DNA of 64,000 nucleotides from UBA7657 sp049652985. GTDB lineage: Bacteria > Pseudomonadota > Alphaproteobacteria > Micavibrionales > Micavibrionaceae. Each line of letters opens with the position of its first letter. Position 1 is the stretch's first letter. Positions 44,262 to 53,033 of this stretch are shown one piece after another. Made by a program: the position numbers and the translations under genes. The notes under the pieces were generated by a model. That model was not told where the DNA came from. It saw only the letters and a list, made by a program, of their open reading frames with translations, and did not search any database. The stretch lies in NCBI GenBank assembly GCA_049652985.1, contig JBASFK010000002.1:186001-250000 (forward strand), written 5' to 3'.

Positions 44262-44721
44262 GACAAGAGAGAACCAGGGCGACCTGACAAAAATTTTTGG
44301 CTGTTACGGCACATGGTCCGTAACTATGGACGACAAAGGGCGGATTGCCGTACCCATAGGCCACCGCCAGCCGCATGCGGATAAGGAAGCCCGCGGCTTC
44401 ATGATTCACCTGGCGCCAGATAACAAACGTCTCTTTCTTTTCCCGCCAAGCGAACTGGAAAAAGTTCCGGAAGCGACAAAAGTCGATCTGCTACCTCTCC
44501 TTACCTTCGTTAATATTGATAAAGCCGGTCGCATTTGCATTCCAATCGAATTGAGAAAAGCCCTGATGGAACGGGATGAGGCGCAGGAACATAATTTAAT
44601 CATAGTCGGGCGCAGTAACCGTTTCGAGATATGGACGGCAAAAGAGTGGGAAAGCGAAAAGCCAAAGCAGATGGAACGATTCCAAAGCGTCTTTTCAGAA
44701 CTCACGAATGAGCCTGATTAA
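44260..44721 (+). CDS. MraZ-like DNA-binding protein outside the division cluster
   Basis: 153 residues with two AbrB/MraZ-type half domains: VTMDDKGRIAVPIGHR (about 20-35) and VNIDKAGRICIPIELRKAL (about 86-104), followed by IIVGRSNRFEIWTAKEWE as in MraZ. MraZ represses division/cell wall genes and normally stands before rsmH/ftsL; none of those genes is here. May be the only MraZ, or a paralogue with another target. Confidence 0.75.
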   Translation: MTRENQGDLTKIFGCYGTWSVTMDDKGRIAVPIGHRQPHADKEARGFMIHLAPDNKRLFLFPPSELEKVPEATKVDLLPLLTFVNIDKAGRICIPIELRKALMERDEAQEHNLIIVGRSNRFEIWTAKEWESEKPKQMERFQSVFSELTNEPD

Positions 44722-45965
44722 ATCTCGACGTAATCCAGATCTTCGTGGAAGGTTTCGCGCAGAACGAGCAGCGAAAGAAACGCGAGACTGATCATCACCG
44801 TCAGCACCGTCACGCCCGCGAGCGTTACGCCCGTAAACGGGATAAGGGCGTGGAACGAGGCGCTCATGGGGATGATAAAGCCGCGCACCATGTTGGGAAT
44901 GGAGGTCGCGGCGGTGGCGCGGATGTTGGTGCCGAACTGCTCGGCGCCCATCTGGACGAACATGGCCCAGTAACCCGCGCCGATGCCCATCAGGAAACAG
45001 AGGCTGTAATATTCGAACAGCGTTTCATGCGGCGCGAGAACGTAAATGGCGATGGAAACGCTCATGAATACGAGGCAGATGGCGACAGCCTTGCGGCGGC
45101 TGCGGAGCAGTTGACTTAAAATACCGCTGAGCGCATCGCCGACGAACAGGCCCGCATAGCAGGCCAGCACGGCGGTACCTGCTTTCGGAATAATCGTCAT
45201 GCCGAAATCTTTCGCGAATTCCGGCGTGAAGGTGATGAACAGCCCGACAATGCCCCAGAGCGGCGCACCGACAAAAATGACGGCGAGATAGCGCACGAAT
45301 AATTTCCGGTTTGTGAACAGCATCAGAAAATTGCCGCGCGAGACATTGACCGCGCTTTTTGTTTTTTCGAACAGGCCGGACTCGCGCACATTGATCCGCA
45401 GCAGCAGCAGCGCCAGCCCCATGATTCCGCCGATGATATAGGCCGTGCGCCAGTCGGTGAGTTCAGCAACAAGGGCGGCAAACACCGCACCGAGCACGCC
45501 GATGGAGGCGATGAAGGTCGTGCCGAGGCCGCGCCACGCACGCGGGAAAAGTTCGGAGGCGAGCGTCACTCCTGCCCCAAGCTCGCCCGCGAGGCCAACG
45601 CCGGCGATAAAGCGCCACAGCGCGTACATCTCGACGCTATGGACAAAACCGTTGGCGATATTCGCAACCGAATAAAGCAGGATCGAGCCGAACAGCACCG
45701 AGATGCGGCCCCTTTTATCACCCCAGATGCCCCAGAGAATTCCGCCGACCAGGAGCCCCGCCATCTGCGTGTTGATCAGGAAGATGCCGGTTTCGAGGAT
45801 CTGGTCCTCGGGCACGCCGATTCCTTTCAGGCTCTGGACGCGCACGATGCTGAACAGCAGCAGGTCGAATATGTCGACGAAATAGCCGAGGGCGGCGACG
45901 ATGACGGTCAGGACCGCGGCGCGGTCAAGCTGTTCACTGGCAAGCAAATCCCTGATTTTTTGCAT
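44718..45965 (-). CDS. Major facilitator superfamily transporter
   Basis: 415 residues, about 12 TM segments. The A-like motif GDKRGRISVLFGS follows TM2 and a charged loop (NVRESGLFEKTKSAVN) separates the halves. The N-terminus (GYFVDIFDLLLFSIVR) resembles metabolite:H+ symporters of the sugar/acid group; substrate unknown. It overlaps the MraZ-like gene tail to tail by four bases. Confidence 0.85.
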   Translation of the reverse strand: MQKIRDLLASEQLDRAAVLTVIVAALGYFVDIFDLLLFSIVRVQSLKGIGVPEDQILETGIFLINTQMAGLLVGGILWGIWGDKRGRISVLFGSILLYSVANIANGFVHSVEMYALWRFIAGVGLAGELGAGVTLASELFPRAWRGLGTTFIASIGVLGAVFAALVAELTDWRTAYIIGGIMGLALLLLRINVRESGLFEKTKSAVNVSRGNFLMLFTNRKLFVRYLAVIFVGAPLWGIVGLFITFTPEFAKDFGMTIIPKAGTAVLACYAGLFVGDALSGILSQLLRSRRKAVAICLVFMSVSIAIYVLAPHETLFEYYSLCFLMGIGAGYWAMFVQMGAEQFGTNIRATAATSIPNMVRGFIIPMSASFHALIPFTGVTLAGVTVLTVMISLAFLSLLVLRETFHEDLDYVEI

Positions 45966-46079
45966 GGCACAATTTATTTCTAATCAATTTCCAGAATATG
46001 AATACCAATTCTTAAGTCATCTTCTTCTAAAATAGCAGTTTAAACAAGGCTTTGCCTTGAAACCCAAGGATTTACGGTT

Positions 46080-46691
46080 ATGCCGAGGCTAGAAAAGGGC
46101 GAACATTGCTCCCTGAACGTCACCCGCAAGGCGGAGCACCGCGTTTTTGCGGGCCTCGGGTGGGAGCCGCATGTAAGGCCCGGGCTGCTGGAAAAACTGG
46201 GCGCGGCGATGGGATTTACCCGGACCGATCACGATTTGGATCTGGGCTGCCTGCTGTTCGACGAGAAAAAGGGGCTTATCGGCAGTGTCTCTACCCTGCC
46301 CGGCTATGCCGCTGATAAATCAGGGCATGTCTATCACAGCGGCGATAATATCGCGGGTGAAGGCGACGGCGACGACGAACAGGTTTCGGTTGAGCTCTTA
46401 AAGCTCGATCCGTCGATTCATTACATCATGTTCATCGCCTCGATCAAAAGCGGCCACACGTTCGGCGAAATCGACTCGCCGGAAATCCGGCTTGCCGATG
46501 GCTACAGCAATCATAATTTCCTGACTACGTCGCTCAATCATCTCGAGGGCAAGGCGAAATCGGCTTTTGCTTTCGCGAGCATTTACCGCGCGCATGAGGG
46601 CTGGAATATTCACAATGTCAGCACTTATATCGATATTGCCGCCCTGCAGAAACCGAACGGCGCGCTGACTTCGCTCCTGACCAAAATCTAG
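46080..46691 (+). CDS. TerD-family stress protein
   Basis: 203 residues. Calcium-binding TerD fold recognisable by LGWEPH, HDLDLGCLLFDEKKG, HSGDNIAGEGDGDDEQVSVEL (acidic loop, in parts) and FASIYRAHEGWNIHNVSTY. Family members occur in tellurite/stress and phage-resistance loci, but here there is one gene alone, so the role is uncertain. AAGGA lies about ten bases before ATG. Confidence 0.85.
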   Translation: MPRLEKGEHCSLNVTRKAEHRVFAGLGWEPHVRPGLLEKLGAAMGFTRTDHDLDLGCLLFDEKKGLIGSVSTLPGYAADKSGHVYHSGDNIAGEGDGDDEQVSVELLKLDPSIHYIMFIASIKSGHTFGEIDSPEIRLADGYSNHNFLTTSLNHLEGKAKSAFAFASIYRAHEGWNIHNVSTYIDIAALQKPNGALTSLLTKI

Positions 46692-46698
46692 TTTTTAT

Positions 46699-47271
46699 CT
46701 AATTTTTACTGAGCGAGCGTTCAATGCGGCGGTCGGGCACCAGCCACATCAGCGCGACGAGCGCGTAAAGCGCGCCTGACAGCCATTCATTCCAGAACGC
46801 AAGGCCGATCGCCGCGACATATATAAGGGGCGAAATTTTTATTTTAAGGCCGGAGGCCTGCGCGAGGATTGTTTCGCCCTGGTGCTCACGCACCAGAACC
46901 CATTGCAGGATCGAATACGCCACCGCCGCGAGAAACAGGACCACGCCATACATCGCCGTCGGCACCGGGGCGAAGCTGTTCTCGCCCATCCAGCCGGTGA
47001 CGAAAGGAATGAGCGACAACCAGAACAGCAAATGCAGATTGGCCCAGAGCACGGCGCCGCTGACCTTTTTGGCGGCGTGAAGCATGTGGTGGTGATTGTT
47101 CCAGTAGATGCCGATATAGATGAAGCTGAGCAGGTAGCTGAGGAACACCGGCAGTAATGGCTTCAGCGCCGTGATTTCAATGCCGTGCGGGACCTTCATT
47201 TCCAGCACCATGATGGTGATGATAATGGCCAGCACGCCGTCGCTGAATGCTTCCAGTCTGCCTTTGCCCAT
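46699..47271 (-). CDS. TMEM175-family potassium channel-like protein
   Basis: 190 residues, six TM segments. The family signature FSDGVLAIIITIMVLEMKVP is at residues 8-27. Bacterial members form K+ -permeable channels. ATG 47271 chosen because it places this motif at the N-terminus as usual; upstream codons to 47337 lack similarity. Confidence 0.88.
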   Translation of the reverse strand: MGKGRLEAFSDGVLAIIITIMVLEMKVPHGIEITALKPLLPVFLSYLLSFIYIGIYWNNHHHMLHAAKKVSGAVLWANLHLLFWLSLIPFVTGWMGENSFAPVPTAMYGVVLFLAAVAYSILQWVLVREHQGETILAQASGLKIKISPLIYVAAIGLAFWNEWLSGALYALVALMWLVPDRRIERSLSKN

Positions 47272-47373
47272 GATCGGCCTCCGCGGCCAGCATAGCATGG
47301 AGCAAAAACACGGGACAGGTGTTGGTTTCATTACCACCAGGGATTAAACTGTCACTTTGATAAGGAGCGCCCC

Positions 47374-47850
47374 ATGAAAACGATCACACCCTGCCTGTCG
47401 TTCGACCGCAATGCCGAAGAGGCGGTTCAATTTTATATGTCCGTGTTCAAGGACGGGAAAATTATCAGCACCTCTTATTACGGGCCCGGCATGCATCTGC
47501 CGGAGGGCACAGTTCTGACGATTATGTTTAAACTGATGGGCCAGGAATTCATTGCCCTGAACGGCGGCCCTGATACGGAGTTCAACCAGGGGATTTCCAT
47601 GATGGTGCCGTGCGACAACCAGAAGGAAATTGATTATTACTGGGAAAAGCTTTCGGCGGGTGGATCGACGCTGCAGTGCGGATGGCTTAAGGATAAATTC
47701 GGGCTGTCGTGGCAGGTCGCGCCGCGGGCGATGGAAAAATGGATCAACGATAAAAACCGGGCGGCCACGAACAACATGATGCAGGCCGTGATGAAGATGG
47801 TGAAGCTGGATATCGCGGAGATGGAGAGGGCTTATAAAGAGGCGGCTTAA
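47374..47850 (+). CDS. VOC/PhnB-like protein
   Basis: 158-residue glyoxalase-fold protein. Start TITPCLSFDRNAEEAVQFYMSVFKD, then GQEFIALNGGPDTEFNQGIS and LKDKFGLSWQVAP, as in PhnB-type proteins once named 3-demethylubiquinone methyltransferases. Substrate unknown. GGAG ten bases before ATG. Confidence 0.88.
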   Translation: MKTITPCLSFDRNAEEAVQFYMSVFKDGKIISTSYYGPGMHLPEGTVLTIMFKLMGQEFIALNGGPDTEFNQGISMMVPCDNQKEIDYYWEKLSAGGSTLQCGWLKDKFGLSWQVAPRAMEKWINDKNRAATNNMMQAVMKMVKLDIAEMERAYKEAA

Positions 47851-47868
47851 GAAAATGGCGAGAGGATT

Positions 47869-47910
47869 ACTTTGGTGCGCGGCTGCGCCCCTGCCAAAGT
47901 GGCAATTTTT
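47869..47910 (+). terminator. Probable terminator after the VOC gene
   Basis: ACTTTGG / CCAAAGT 7-bp stem with a GC-rich 18-base loop that can pair further, followed after five bases by five T residues. Confidence 0.5.
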
Positions 47911-47972
47911 AAACTCGCAAGAGGCTCGTTAAGAAAATTGTCGAACCTCCTGTCGGTTCGAACCACTTCGTT

Positions 47973-48011
47973 ATTTATTAAAATAAGGGAAATTCCCTTA
48001 TTTTAATAAAT
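47973..48011. repeat. 39-base perfect palindrome next to tRNA-Ser
   Basis: 18-bp perfectly paired AT-rich arms with a 3-base centre; one end touches the 3' end of the tRNA gene. Could be the tRNA terminator on the reverse strand (it ends in a T/A-rich arm) or an inserted palindromic element. Confidence 0.7.
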
Positions 48012-48102
48012 GGCGGAGACGAGAGGATTCGAACCTCCGATACGGTGTGACCCGTATAACGAGTTAGCAACCCGCCGCCTTCAGCCACTCGGCCACGTCT
48101 CC
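48011..48102 (-). tRNA. tRNA-Ser (anticodon GCT)
   Basis: 92 bases with encoded CCA. Acceptor stem GGAGACG / CGTCTCC, D-arm GGCCGAGTGGCTGAAGGC, anticodon loop TTGCTAA, long variable arm, T-arm with GGTTCGAATCC. Reads AGC/AGT codons. Confidence 0.97.
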
Positions 48103-48235
48103 ATCCAAGGCCACTTAATTATCAGAAAGAATTAGCTTTATCAATTGTTTCCCTAAGGCTTTTTTAGGCAATGGGAACAATATCCTGCGCTGGGCCGTTT
48201 GTGAGGCAGGACTGTAAAAAACAACGGAGAATACA

Positions 48236-48523
48236 ATGAATACGAAGATTGTGACATTGAGCGTTGCTGCCCTTGCCATGCTGGCCCTGCCCGCCTGTAC
48301 CCAGCGCGCCACCGACCTGCCGCCGGGCAAATATGAGAGCACATCCAAATCGGTGGATTCGCAAGGCACCGCCCATTCGAAACAAACCACGACGGAAGTC
48401 GAAGTGGACGAATACGGCAACAAGAAAGCCACGACCGAGACGGAAAAGAGCACGGACCCGAAAGGCCTGTTCAACAAATCGACGTCGAAATCTTCGAGCA
48501 CGACCACGGAAGACCGTTACTAA
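48236..48523 (+). CDS. Small Ser/Thr-rich lipoprotein
   Basis: 95 residues. Lipoprotein signal with lipobox LPAC (Cys about residue 21), then a charged, Thr/Ser-rich, probably disordered mature part. No domain recognised. CGGAGAATACA ribosome-binding site. A good terminator follows. Confidence 0.8.
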   Translation: MNTKIVTLSVAALAMLALPACTQRATDLPPGKYESTSKSVDSQGTAHSKQTTTEVEVDEYGNKKATTETEKSTDPKGLFNKSTSKSSSTTTEDRY

Positions 48524-48537
48524 CCGACAAAGTGTAA

Positions 48538-48569
48538 GAGAGCCTGCGGGAGAGCGGGCTCTCTTTTTT
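48538..48569 (+). terminator. Intrinsic terminator between convergent genes
   Basis: GAGAGCC / GGCTCTC 7-bp stem followed by six T residues, at the end of the lipoprotein gene and touching the stop of the convergent DTW gene. Confidence 0.85.
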
Positions 48570-49185
48570 ATGCGCGCGCTTTTTTCAGCAGCAGTTTAAA
48601 CGGCGGCAGGATTTTTTCGACGATTGAATCATCGCTCTCAAGCGCGGCGAGCGTATAGGCGGCGGCCTCGATGGTGGAGACGCTTTCCTTGCGTGGTTCC
48701 TTGCGCAAATTCCCGTAGAGCGAAACGGCTGGTGGCTGAAGCACGAGGCGGCGGCATTTCAGCATCCAGGCATTGCGCCACCAGAGCGCCTTGGCCTGCT
48801 GCCAGGTGCCATCGAGCAGGATGATGCCGGTAATATCCTCGAGAACGCGCTGGTCCTCGGCCGCGCCGCTCTTTTTGTTCAGGACGGTCAGCGGCGCGGG
48901 CGGCAAAGGTTCGGATGTTTTGGCGGTGCCGAGATAAAGTATCCCCCATTTTTTGGGATCGGAATCGGGAATGCCGGAGGCCTTCGACAGGTTCGCCCAT
49001 GACAGCCCGGTTTTGAGCGCCGAATTTTTAAGCTGGAGCGTGGCGATTTTGGCGGTGCCGAGTTTGCGGTCCTGTTCCTGCGGGTGGCGCAGAATCAGCA
49101 CGAACACCCGGTTATTCACGGGGCTGACGACCTCGCAGACGCACAGGTTCATGAATTTCTCGCATTGGGGGCATATATCGGTCAT
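48568..49185 (-). CDS. DTW-domain tRNA-uridine aminocarboxypropyltransferase
   Basis: 205 residues. Cys cluster CPQCEKFMNLCVC at the N-terminus, then ILRHPQEQDRKLGTAK, and the motif GIILLDGTWQQAKALWW that includes the family D-x-T-W. By homology (TapA/YfiP) it makes acp3U47 in tRNA from SAM. Divergent from the aminopeptidase gene. Confidence 0.88.
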   Translation of the reverse strand: MTDICPQCEKFMNLCVCEVVSPVNNRVFVLILRHPQEQDRKLGTAKIATLQLKNSALKTGLSWANLSKASGIPDSDPKKWGILYLGTAKTSEPLPPAPLTVLNKKSGAAEDQRVLEDITGIILLDGTWQQAKALWWRNAWMLKCRRLVLQPPAVSLYGNLRKEPRKESVSTIEAAAYTLAALESDDSIVEKILPPFKLLLKKARA

Positions 49186-49244
49186 GGCGCGGGTTATAGC
49201 ATATCTCTTTATTTTTGCCCGAAAAAATAGGAAACTGGCTGGGC

Positions 49245-50633
49245 ATGACGAATTTCTCCTCCCTCTTCCCTGATAAAAAGCGCAAGACCGATATCGCCGT
49301 CCATGTCGTGACGGAGAAAAGCTTTCCCGGCTGGCTGAAGAAGCAACCCGCCGCCGTGAAGGCCGGGATGAAAAATCTCGGCTATACCGGCAAGGCCGGG
49401 GCTGTTGTTTTGATTCCTGGGGGCGTGGTGGCGGGCGTCGGCGCGCCGCTTTCGATCTATGGTCTTTCCCCGGCGGTGGATTATATCCGCAGGAATTTTG
49501 GGGCGGATTTCATCAAGGGCGCAAGCTTCAGCCTGCACGGCGTCGAAGCCAAGGATTTAGAGAATGCCTTCACAGGCTGGGCGCTCGCAGCTTACGAATT
49601 CTCAGTTTACAAAAAATCATCCGGTAAAACGCCAGCCCTCGTCTGGAATAAAAAGGCCGACAAGAAGCGCGTGCGTGCGCTGGTCGAATCCATATTCATG
49701 GTGCGTGACCTTGTCACCACGCCGTCGAACGATATGGGCCCGGCGGAGATCGAGGCGGCGGCGCGAAAACTCGCGGGCGCGCACAAGGCAAAAATTTCCG
49801 TTATCAAGGACAAGGATTTGCTGACGAAAAATTTCCCGCTGATTTACGCGGTGGGCGATGGATCGCCGCGCAGGCCGCGCTTGATCGACATCACATGGGG
49901 CAGCCCGAAGAGCCCGAAGGTTACGATTGTCGGCAAGGGCGTGGCGTTCGACACCGGGGGCTTAAATCTCAAGCCGACCGGGAATATGGCGCTGATGAAA
50001 AAGGATATGGGCGGCGCGGCGCATGCCCTCGCCCTCGGGCATTTGATCATGGGCATGAAGCTGAAGGTGCGGCTGCGGATTTTGATCCCGGCGGTTGAAA
50101 ATTCGGTTGACGGTCATTCATTCCGCCCCGGCGATATTTTCAAAAGCCGCAAGGGGCTGACGGTCGAGAACACGAATACGGATGCAGAGGGGCGCTTGAT
50201 CCTGGCTGATACGCTGACTTATGCGTGTGAGGACAAGCCAGGCCTGCTGATCGATTACGCGACGCTGACCGGTTCGGCGCGCGCGGCGCTGGGGCCCGAT
50301 ATTCCTGCCATGTTTTCGAATAATGAAAAGCTGGCCGAGCAGCTCAGGAAGGTTTCACTTACTGCCGAGGACTCGCTCTGGCCGATGCCGCTCTGGCAGC
50401 CCTACCATGTTCACAACAATAGCGGGGTCGCCGACATGCAGAACAGCTCCGGCGTGCCGGGCGACCTGATATACAGCGCGCTGTTCCTTGAGCGGTTCCT
50501 GGTCGGAAAGCCAGACTGGGTTCATATCGACACTTATGCGTGGGAGCATACCGGCAAACCCGGGCGCCCGCGCGGCGGGGCGGATTGTGGTCTGCGCGCT
50601 GTCTTTGCCCTGCTGGAAGAGAAGTATACCTAA
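49245..50633 (+). CDS. Leucyl aminopeptidase (M17 family)
   Basis: 462 residues. N-terminal macro-like domain, then catalytic domain with VGKGVAFDTGGLNLKPTGNM (metal ligands and Lys), the signature NTDAEGRLILADTLTYA, and a C-terminal IDTYAWEHTGKPGRPRGG. Two-metal cytosolic peptidase. ATG 49245 chosen over an upstream TTG at 49215. Confidence 0.93.
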   Translation: MTNFSSLFPDKKRKTDIAVHVVTEKSFPGWLKKQPAAVKAGMKNLGYTGKAGAVVLIPGGVVAGVGAPLSIYGLSPAVDYIRRNFGADFIKGASFSLHGVEAKDLENAFTGWALAAYEFSVYKKSSGKTPALVWNKKADKKRVRALVESIFMVRDLVTTPSNDMGPAEIEAAARKLAGAHKAKISVIKDKDLLTKNFPLIYAVGDGSPRRPRLIDITWGSPKSPKVTIVGKGVAFDTGGLNLKPTGNMALMKKDMGGAAHALALGHLIMGMKLKVRLRILIPAVENSVDGHSFRPGDIFKSRKGLTVENTNTDAEGRLILADTLTYACEDKPGLLIDYATLTGSARAALGPDIPAMFSNNEKLAEQLRKVSLTAEDSLWPMPLWQPYHVHNNSGVADMQNSSGVPGDLIYSALFLERFLVGKPDWVHIDTYAWEHTGKPGRPRGGADCGLRAVFALLEEKYT

Positions 50634-50709
50634 TCGTCATTGCGAGCGTCAGCGAAGCAATCCAGTTTTTTTGGATCGCCACGGCCACTTCGTGGCCTCG
50701 CGATGACGA
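50634..50709. repeat. REP-like imperfect palindrome
   Basis: TCGTCATTGCGAG at the left pairs with CTCGCGATGACGA at the right (12 of 13), with AGCGAAGCAATCCAG and TGGATCGCCACG between. This resembles dispersed palindromic elements known from Rickettsiales and other bacteria. Only one copy was seen in the window. Confidence 0.75.
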
Positions 50710-50711
50710 AT

Positions 50712-52034
50712 TTATAAACCTTTTAATATCTCTTTCGCGAAATCGCTGAGCGTATCGTCGCGCGCGCCCATGATGACGACGCGGTCGCCGCTTTTGGCTT
50801 TTGAGAGAATGACAGGCGCGATCTGGCTACGCTTTTCGAACCACTGCGCCTGCGGGCCGACCCATTCCACGACATGTTTCGCCGTCACCGAGCGGTCAGC
50901 CGTGCCGCCGGCGTAATAGGCTTCGGGCATGAGGAGGATGTCTTCGGGCCCAAGATTGTCTTTGAACGCGACGGCGATTTCACGGCCCATGAGCTTCAGG
51001 GGGCCGAAACCGTGCGGCTGGAACATCACGATCAGGCGGCCGGGAAATTGTTTCAGGGTTTTGAGCGTGGCCACGATTTTATCGGGGTTGTGGCCGAAAT
51101 CGTCGATGACCGTGACCCCATTTTTCGTGCCGATGATTTCGAAACGGCGCTTGATGCCTTCGAATTTTCCAAGCGCGGCGGCTGCCCTGTCCATATCGAG
51201 GCCGAGGGCTTTCGCCACGCCGAGGGTGGCAAGCGCGTTCATGACGTTATGTTCGCCGGGAGTTTTCAGTTTTACCGAGTGGGTTTCGTAATCGAACGAA
51301 ACGCCGCCGGGGGAATGTTTCACATTTTTTGCATCGTTTAATTTAAAACCGATTGTTTTTCCGGCTTTCAGTTTTGCAACGCGCTCGTCGTCCATGTTCA
51401 GAACGGCAGCGCCTGCCTTGCCCGCCAGTTCGCCGAACAATTTTTCGAGTTCCCCGAAGCTTTTATGATCCAGCGTGATATTCGTGATGACGGTGATGGA
51501 CGGTTCGAACAGCGAAACGGTGCCGTCGCTTTCATCTGTTTCGGTGACGAAAACTTTCCCTGCGCCGACGCGCATATTGCCGGGTTCGGGGAAGTTTTTA
51601 ATCACGCCGCCATTCATAACGGTCGGATCGAGGCCGCAGCCCTCCAGGATTGTCGCAAGCATGCCGGTGACGGAGGATTTACCGCTGGTGCCCGCGACGG
51701 CGATGCGGGTTTCATGTGCGTTGAAAAGCTGCGCCAGCAGTTCTGCGCGTTTCAGGATAGGAATGTTTTTTGCCCTGGCGGCGGCGACGTCGGGAATTGA
51801 ATCCTCAATTGCGCTGGAGACGATTAATGCATCGCCTTCGACATGTTTGCCGTCCTGCGGCACCAGCCTGATGCCGAGTTTTTCCAGCCTTGCGAATTTG
51901 TCTTTTGAATCGCCTTTATCATAGGCGCGGTCGGAGCCGATGATGCGCGCGCCCTGCTTAACCAATATGGCCGCTAGCGGCATCATGCCGCTGCCGCCGA
52001 TGCCGCAGAAAAAATAGGTTTTATTTTTTACCAT
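50712..52034 (-). CDS. Mur ligase family protein (MurC-like)
   Basis: 440 residues of three Mur ligase domains: FCGIGGSGMMPLAAIL (UDP-sugar domain), AGTSGKSSVTGMLA (ATP loop; MurC has GTHGKTT), ITNITLDHKSFG, and VIDDFGHNPDKIVATLK with MFQPHGFGPLK in domain 3. A MurC or Mpl-like role joining an amino acid or peptide to UDP-MurNAc is likely, but the altered loop and the position outside the dcw cluster suggest a paralogue. Confidence 0.8.
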   Translation of the reverse strand: MVKNKTYFFCGIGGSGMMPLAAILVKQGARIIGSDRAYDKGDSKDKFARLEKLGIRLVPQDGKHVEGDALIVSSAIEDSIPDVAAARAKNIPILKRAELLAQLFNAHETRIAVAGTSGKSSVTGMLATILEGCGLDPTVMNGGVIKNFPEPGNMRVGAGKVFVTETDESDGTVSLFEPSITVITNITLDHKSFGELEKLFGELAGKAGAAVLNMDDERVAKLKAGKTIGFKLNDAKNVKHSPGGVSFDYETHSVKLKTPGEHNVMNALATLGVAKALGLDMDRAAAALGKFEGIKRRFEIIGTKNGVTVIDDFGHNPDKIVATLKTLKQFPGRLIVMFQPHGFGPLKLMGREIAVAFKDNLGPEDILLMPEAYYAGGTADRSVTAKHVVEWVGPQAQWFEKRSQIAPVILSKAKSGDRVVIMGARDDTLSDFAKEILKGL

Positions 52035-52051
52035 GATGGGATTTTAGAATC

Positions 52052-52888
52052 TTATTTCGACGGCGCCAGCGGAATCGGCGGACCGGCTTTTCCGTCCACG
52101 TCCGGCCCGGTCATGACGGGCCCGGCTGCCGGTGGCGCGGGTTTGGTGCTGAGCGGGTATGGTGAAATGGCCATGGGCGGCGGGCCAGCAGGTTCGGAAG
52201 CTGCTGACGCTGGCGGCCCCGCGGGCTCGACCGGCTTGGATGGGGGCGATGAGGAGGTTGTCAGGCCGTCGATGACGCTGCCGAGATCGCCCTTGTCTTT
52301 CGGTTTGCCGGGGCCGGTATGCGGCCCTACGCCGCCGCTGGTATATTCCGGCTTTGCTGATTGTGCCCCGCCACGGCGTATAAGCGGCGTTGCCACCGCG
52401 TCGCGGTCGGAATTGAGGCGCGGCAGCTTCGAGGTGAATTCCTCGAGGTCGTATTCCTCGGGCTGGCGGATATCAGGATTGTTCTGGGCGGGCAGCGCTT
52501 CGGGCATCGGCACGGCGCTGGTGAAATCGACGGTCACCACTTCCGGGTAGGTGAACAGGGAATTCGAGGCGATGTCCCACGTGGTGCCGGGAATAATGCC
52601 GTTCGCGACATTCAGCGGCGCGTGCTGAGACAGAGCAGGCTCGATCACCACCTTGCGGCGGCGGTTCTGCGGCGCGATGCAATCCACCACCAGGTCCTTG
52701 CGCGACTTGGTGATGTTCATCGTCTGCGGCGGGAAAAACTTGTAGCGCAGGCCGTCGACATACATGTAGCAGACGGTATCCTCCGCCCCCGGCGTGACGA
52801 CGGTGATGTCCTGAATCTGCCTGTCCAGCGTATAGGAACAGGAGGAAAGGCAAATGACGCTGCCGAGAAGCAAGTACCGTTTAAGCAT
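52052..52888 (-). CDS. Lipoprotein with Pro-rich C-terminus
   Basis: 278 residues. Lipobox LSSC at residue 17; a folded region (about 20-125) with Cys in EDTVCYMYVDG and VVDCIAP; then a long Pro/Ala/Gly-rich disordered tail (about 170-278). No family recognised. 17 bases upstream of the MurC-like gene in the same direction. Confidence 0.75.
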   Translation of the reverse strand: MLKRYLLLGSVICLSSCSYTLDRQIQDITVVTPGAEDTVCYMYVDGLRYKFFPPQTMNITKSRKDLVVDCIAPQNRRRKVVIEPALSQHAPLNVANGIIPGTTWDIASNSLFTYPEVVTVDFTSAVPMPEALPAQNNPDIRQPEEYDLEEFTSKLPRLNSDRDAVATPLIRRGGAQSAKPEYTSGGVGPHTGPGKPKDKGDLGSVIDGLTTSSSPPSKPVEPAGPPASAASEPAGPPPMAISPYPLSTKPAPPAAGPVMTGPDVDGKAGPPIPLAPSK

Positions 52889-53011
52889 TGATAGGGGCCT
52901 AGACTGGCGGGAAACACAGAAAGATCAGCCCTTAATGTACCTAAATTTCAATGCCTAAGCAATTCAAGGTCTTAAAAGCTTGCAAAAATCTCATGTGTTA
53001 CGTTAAATCCG

Positions 53012-53028
53012 TCCTTCCAAGGGAAGGA
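53012..53028 (+). promoter_or_regulatory. Hairpin that can hide the ribosome-binding site
   Basis: TCCTTCC-AAG-GGAAGGA: the right arm contains the likely Shine-Dalgarno for ATG 53034. Confidence 0.4.
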
Positions 53029-53033
53029 ATCGA

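Noticed and set aside
46080..46691. TerD gene as part of a tellurite/phage defence cluster
   Set aside because: Only one TerD-like gene; none of the other ter genes or associated enzymes is nearby.
47855..47970. Possible second tRNA next to tRNA-Ser
   Set aside because: Contains GGTTCGAACC but no acceptor stem, D-arm or anticodon arm can be drawn.
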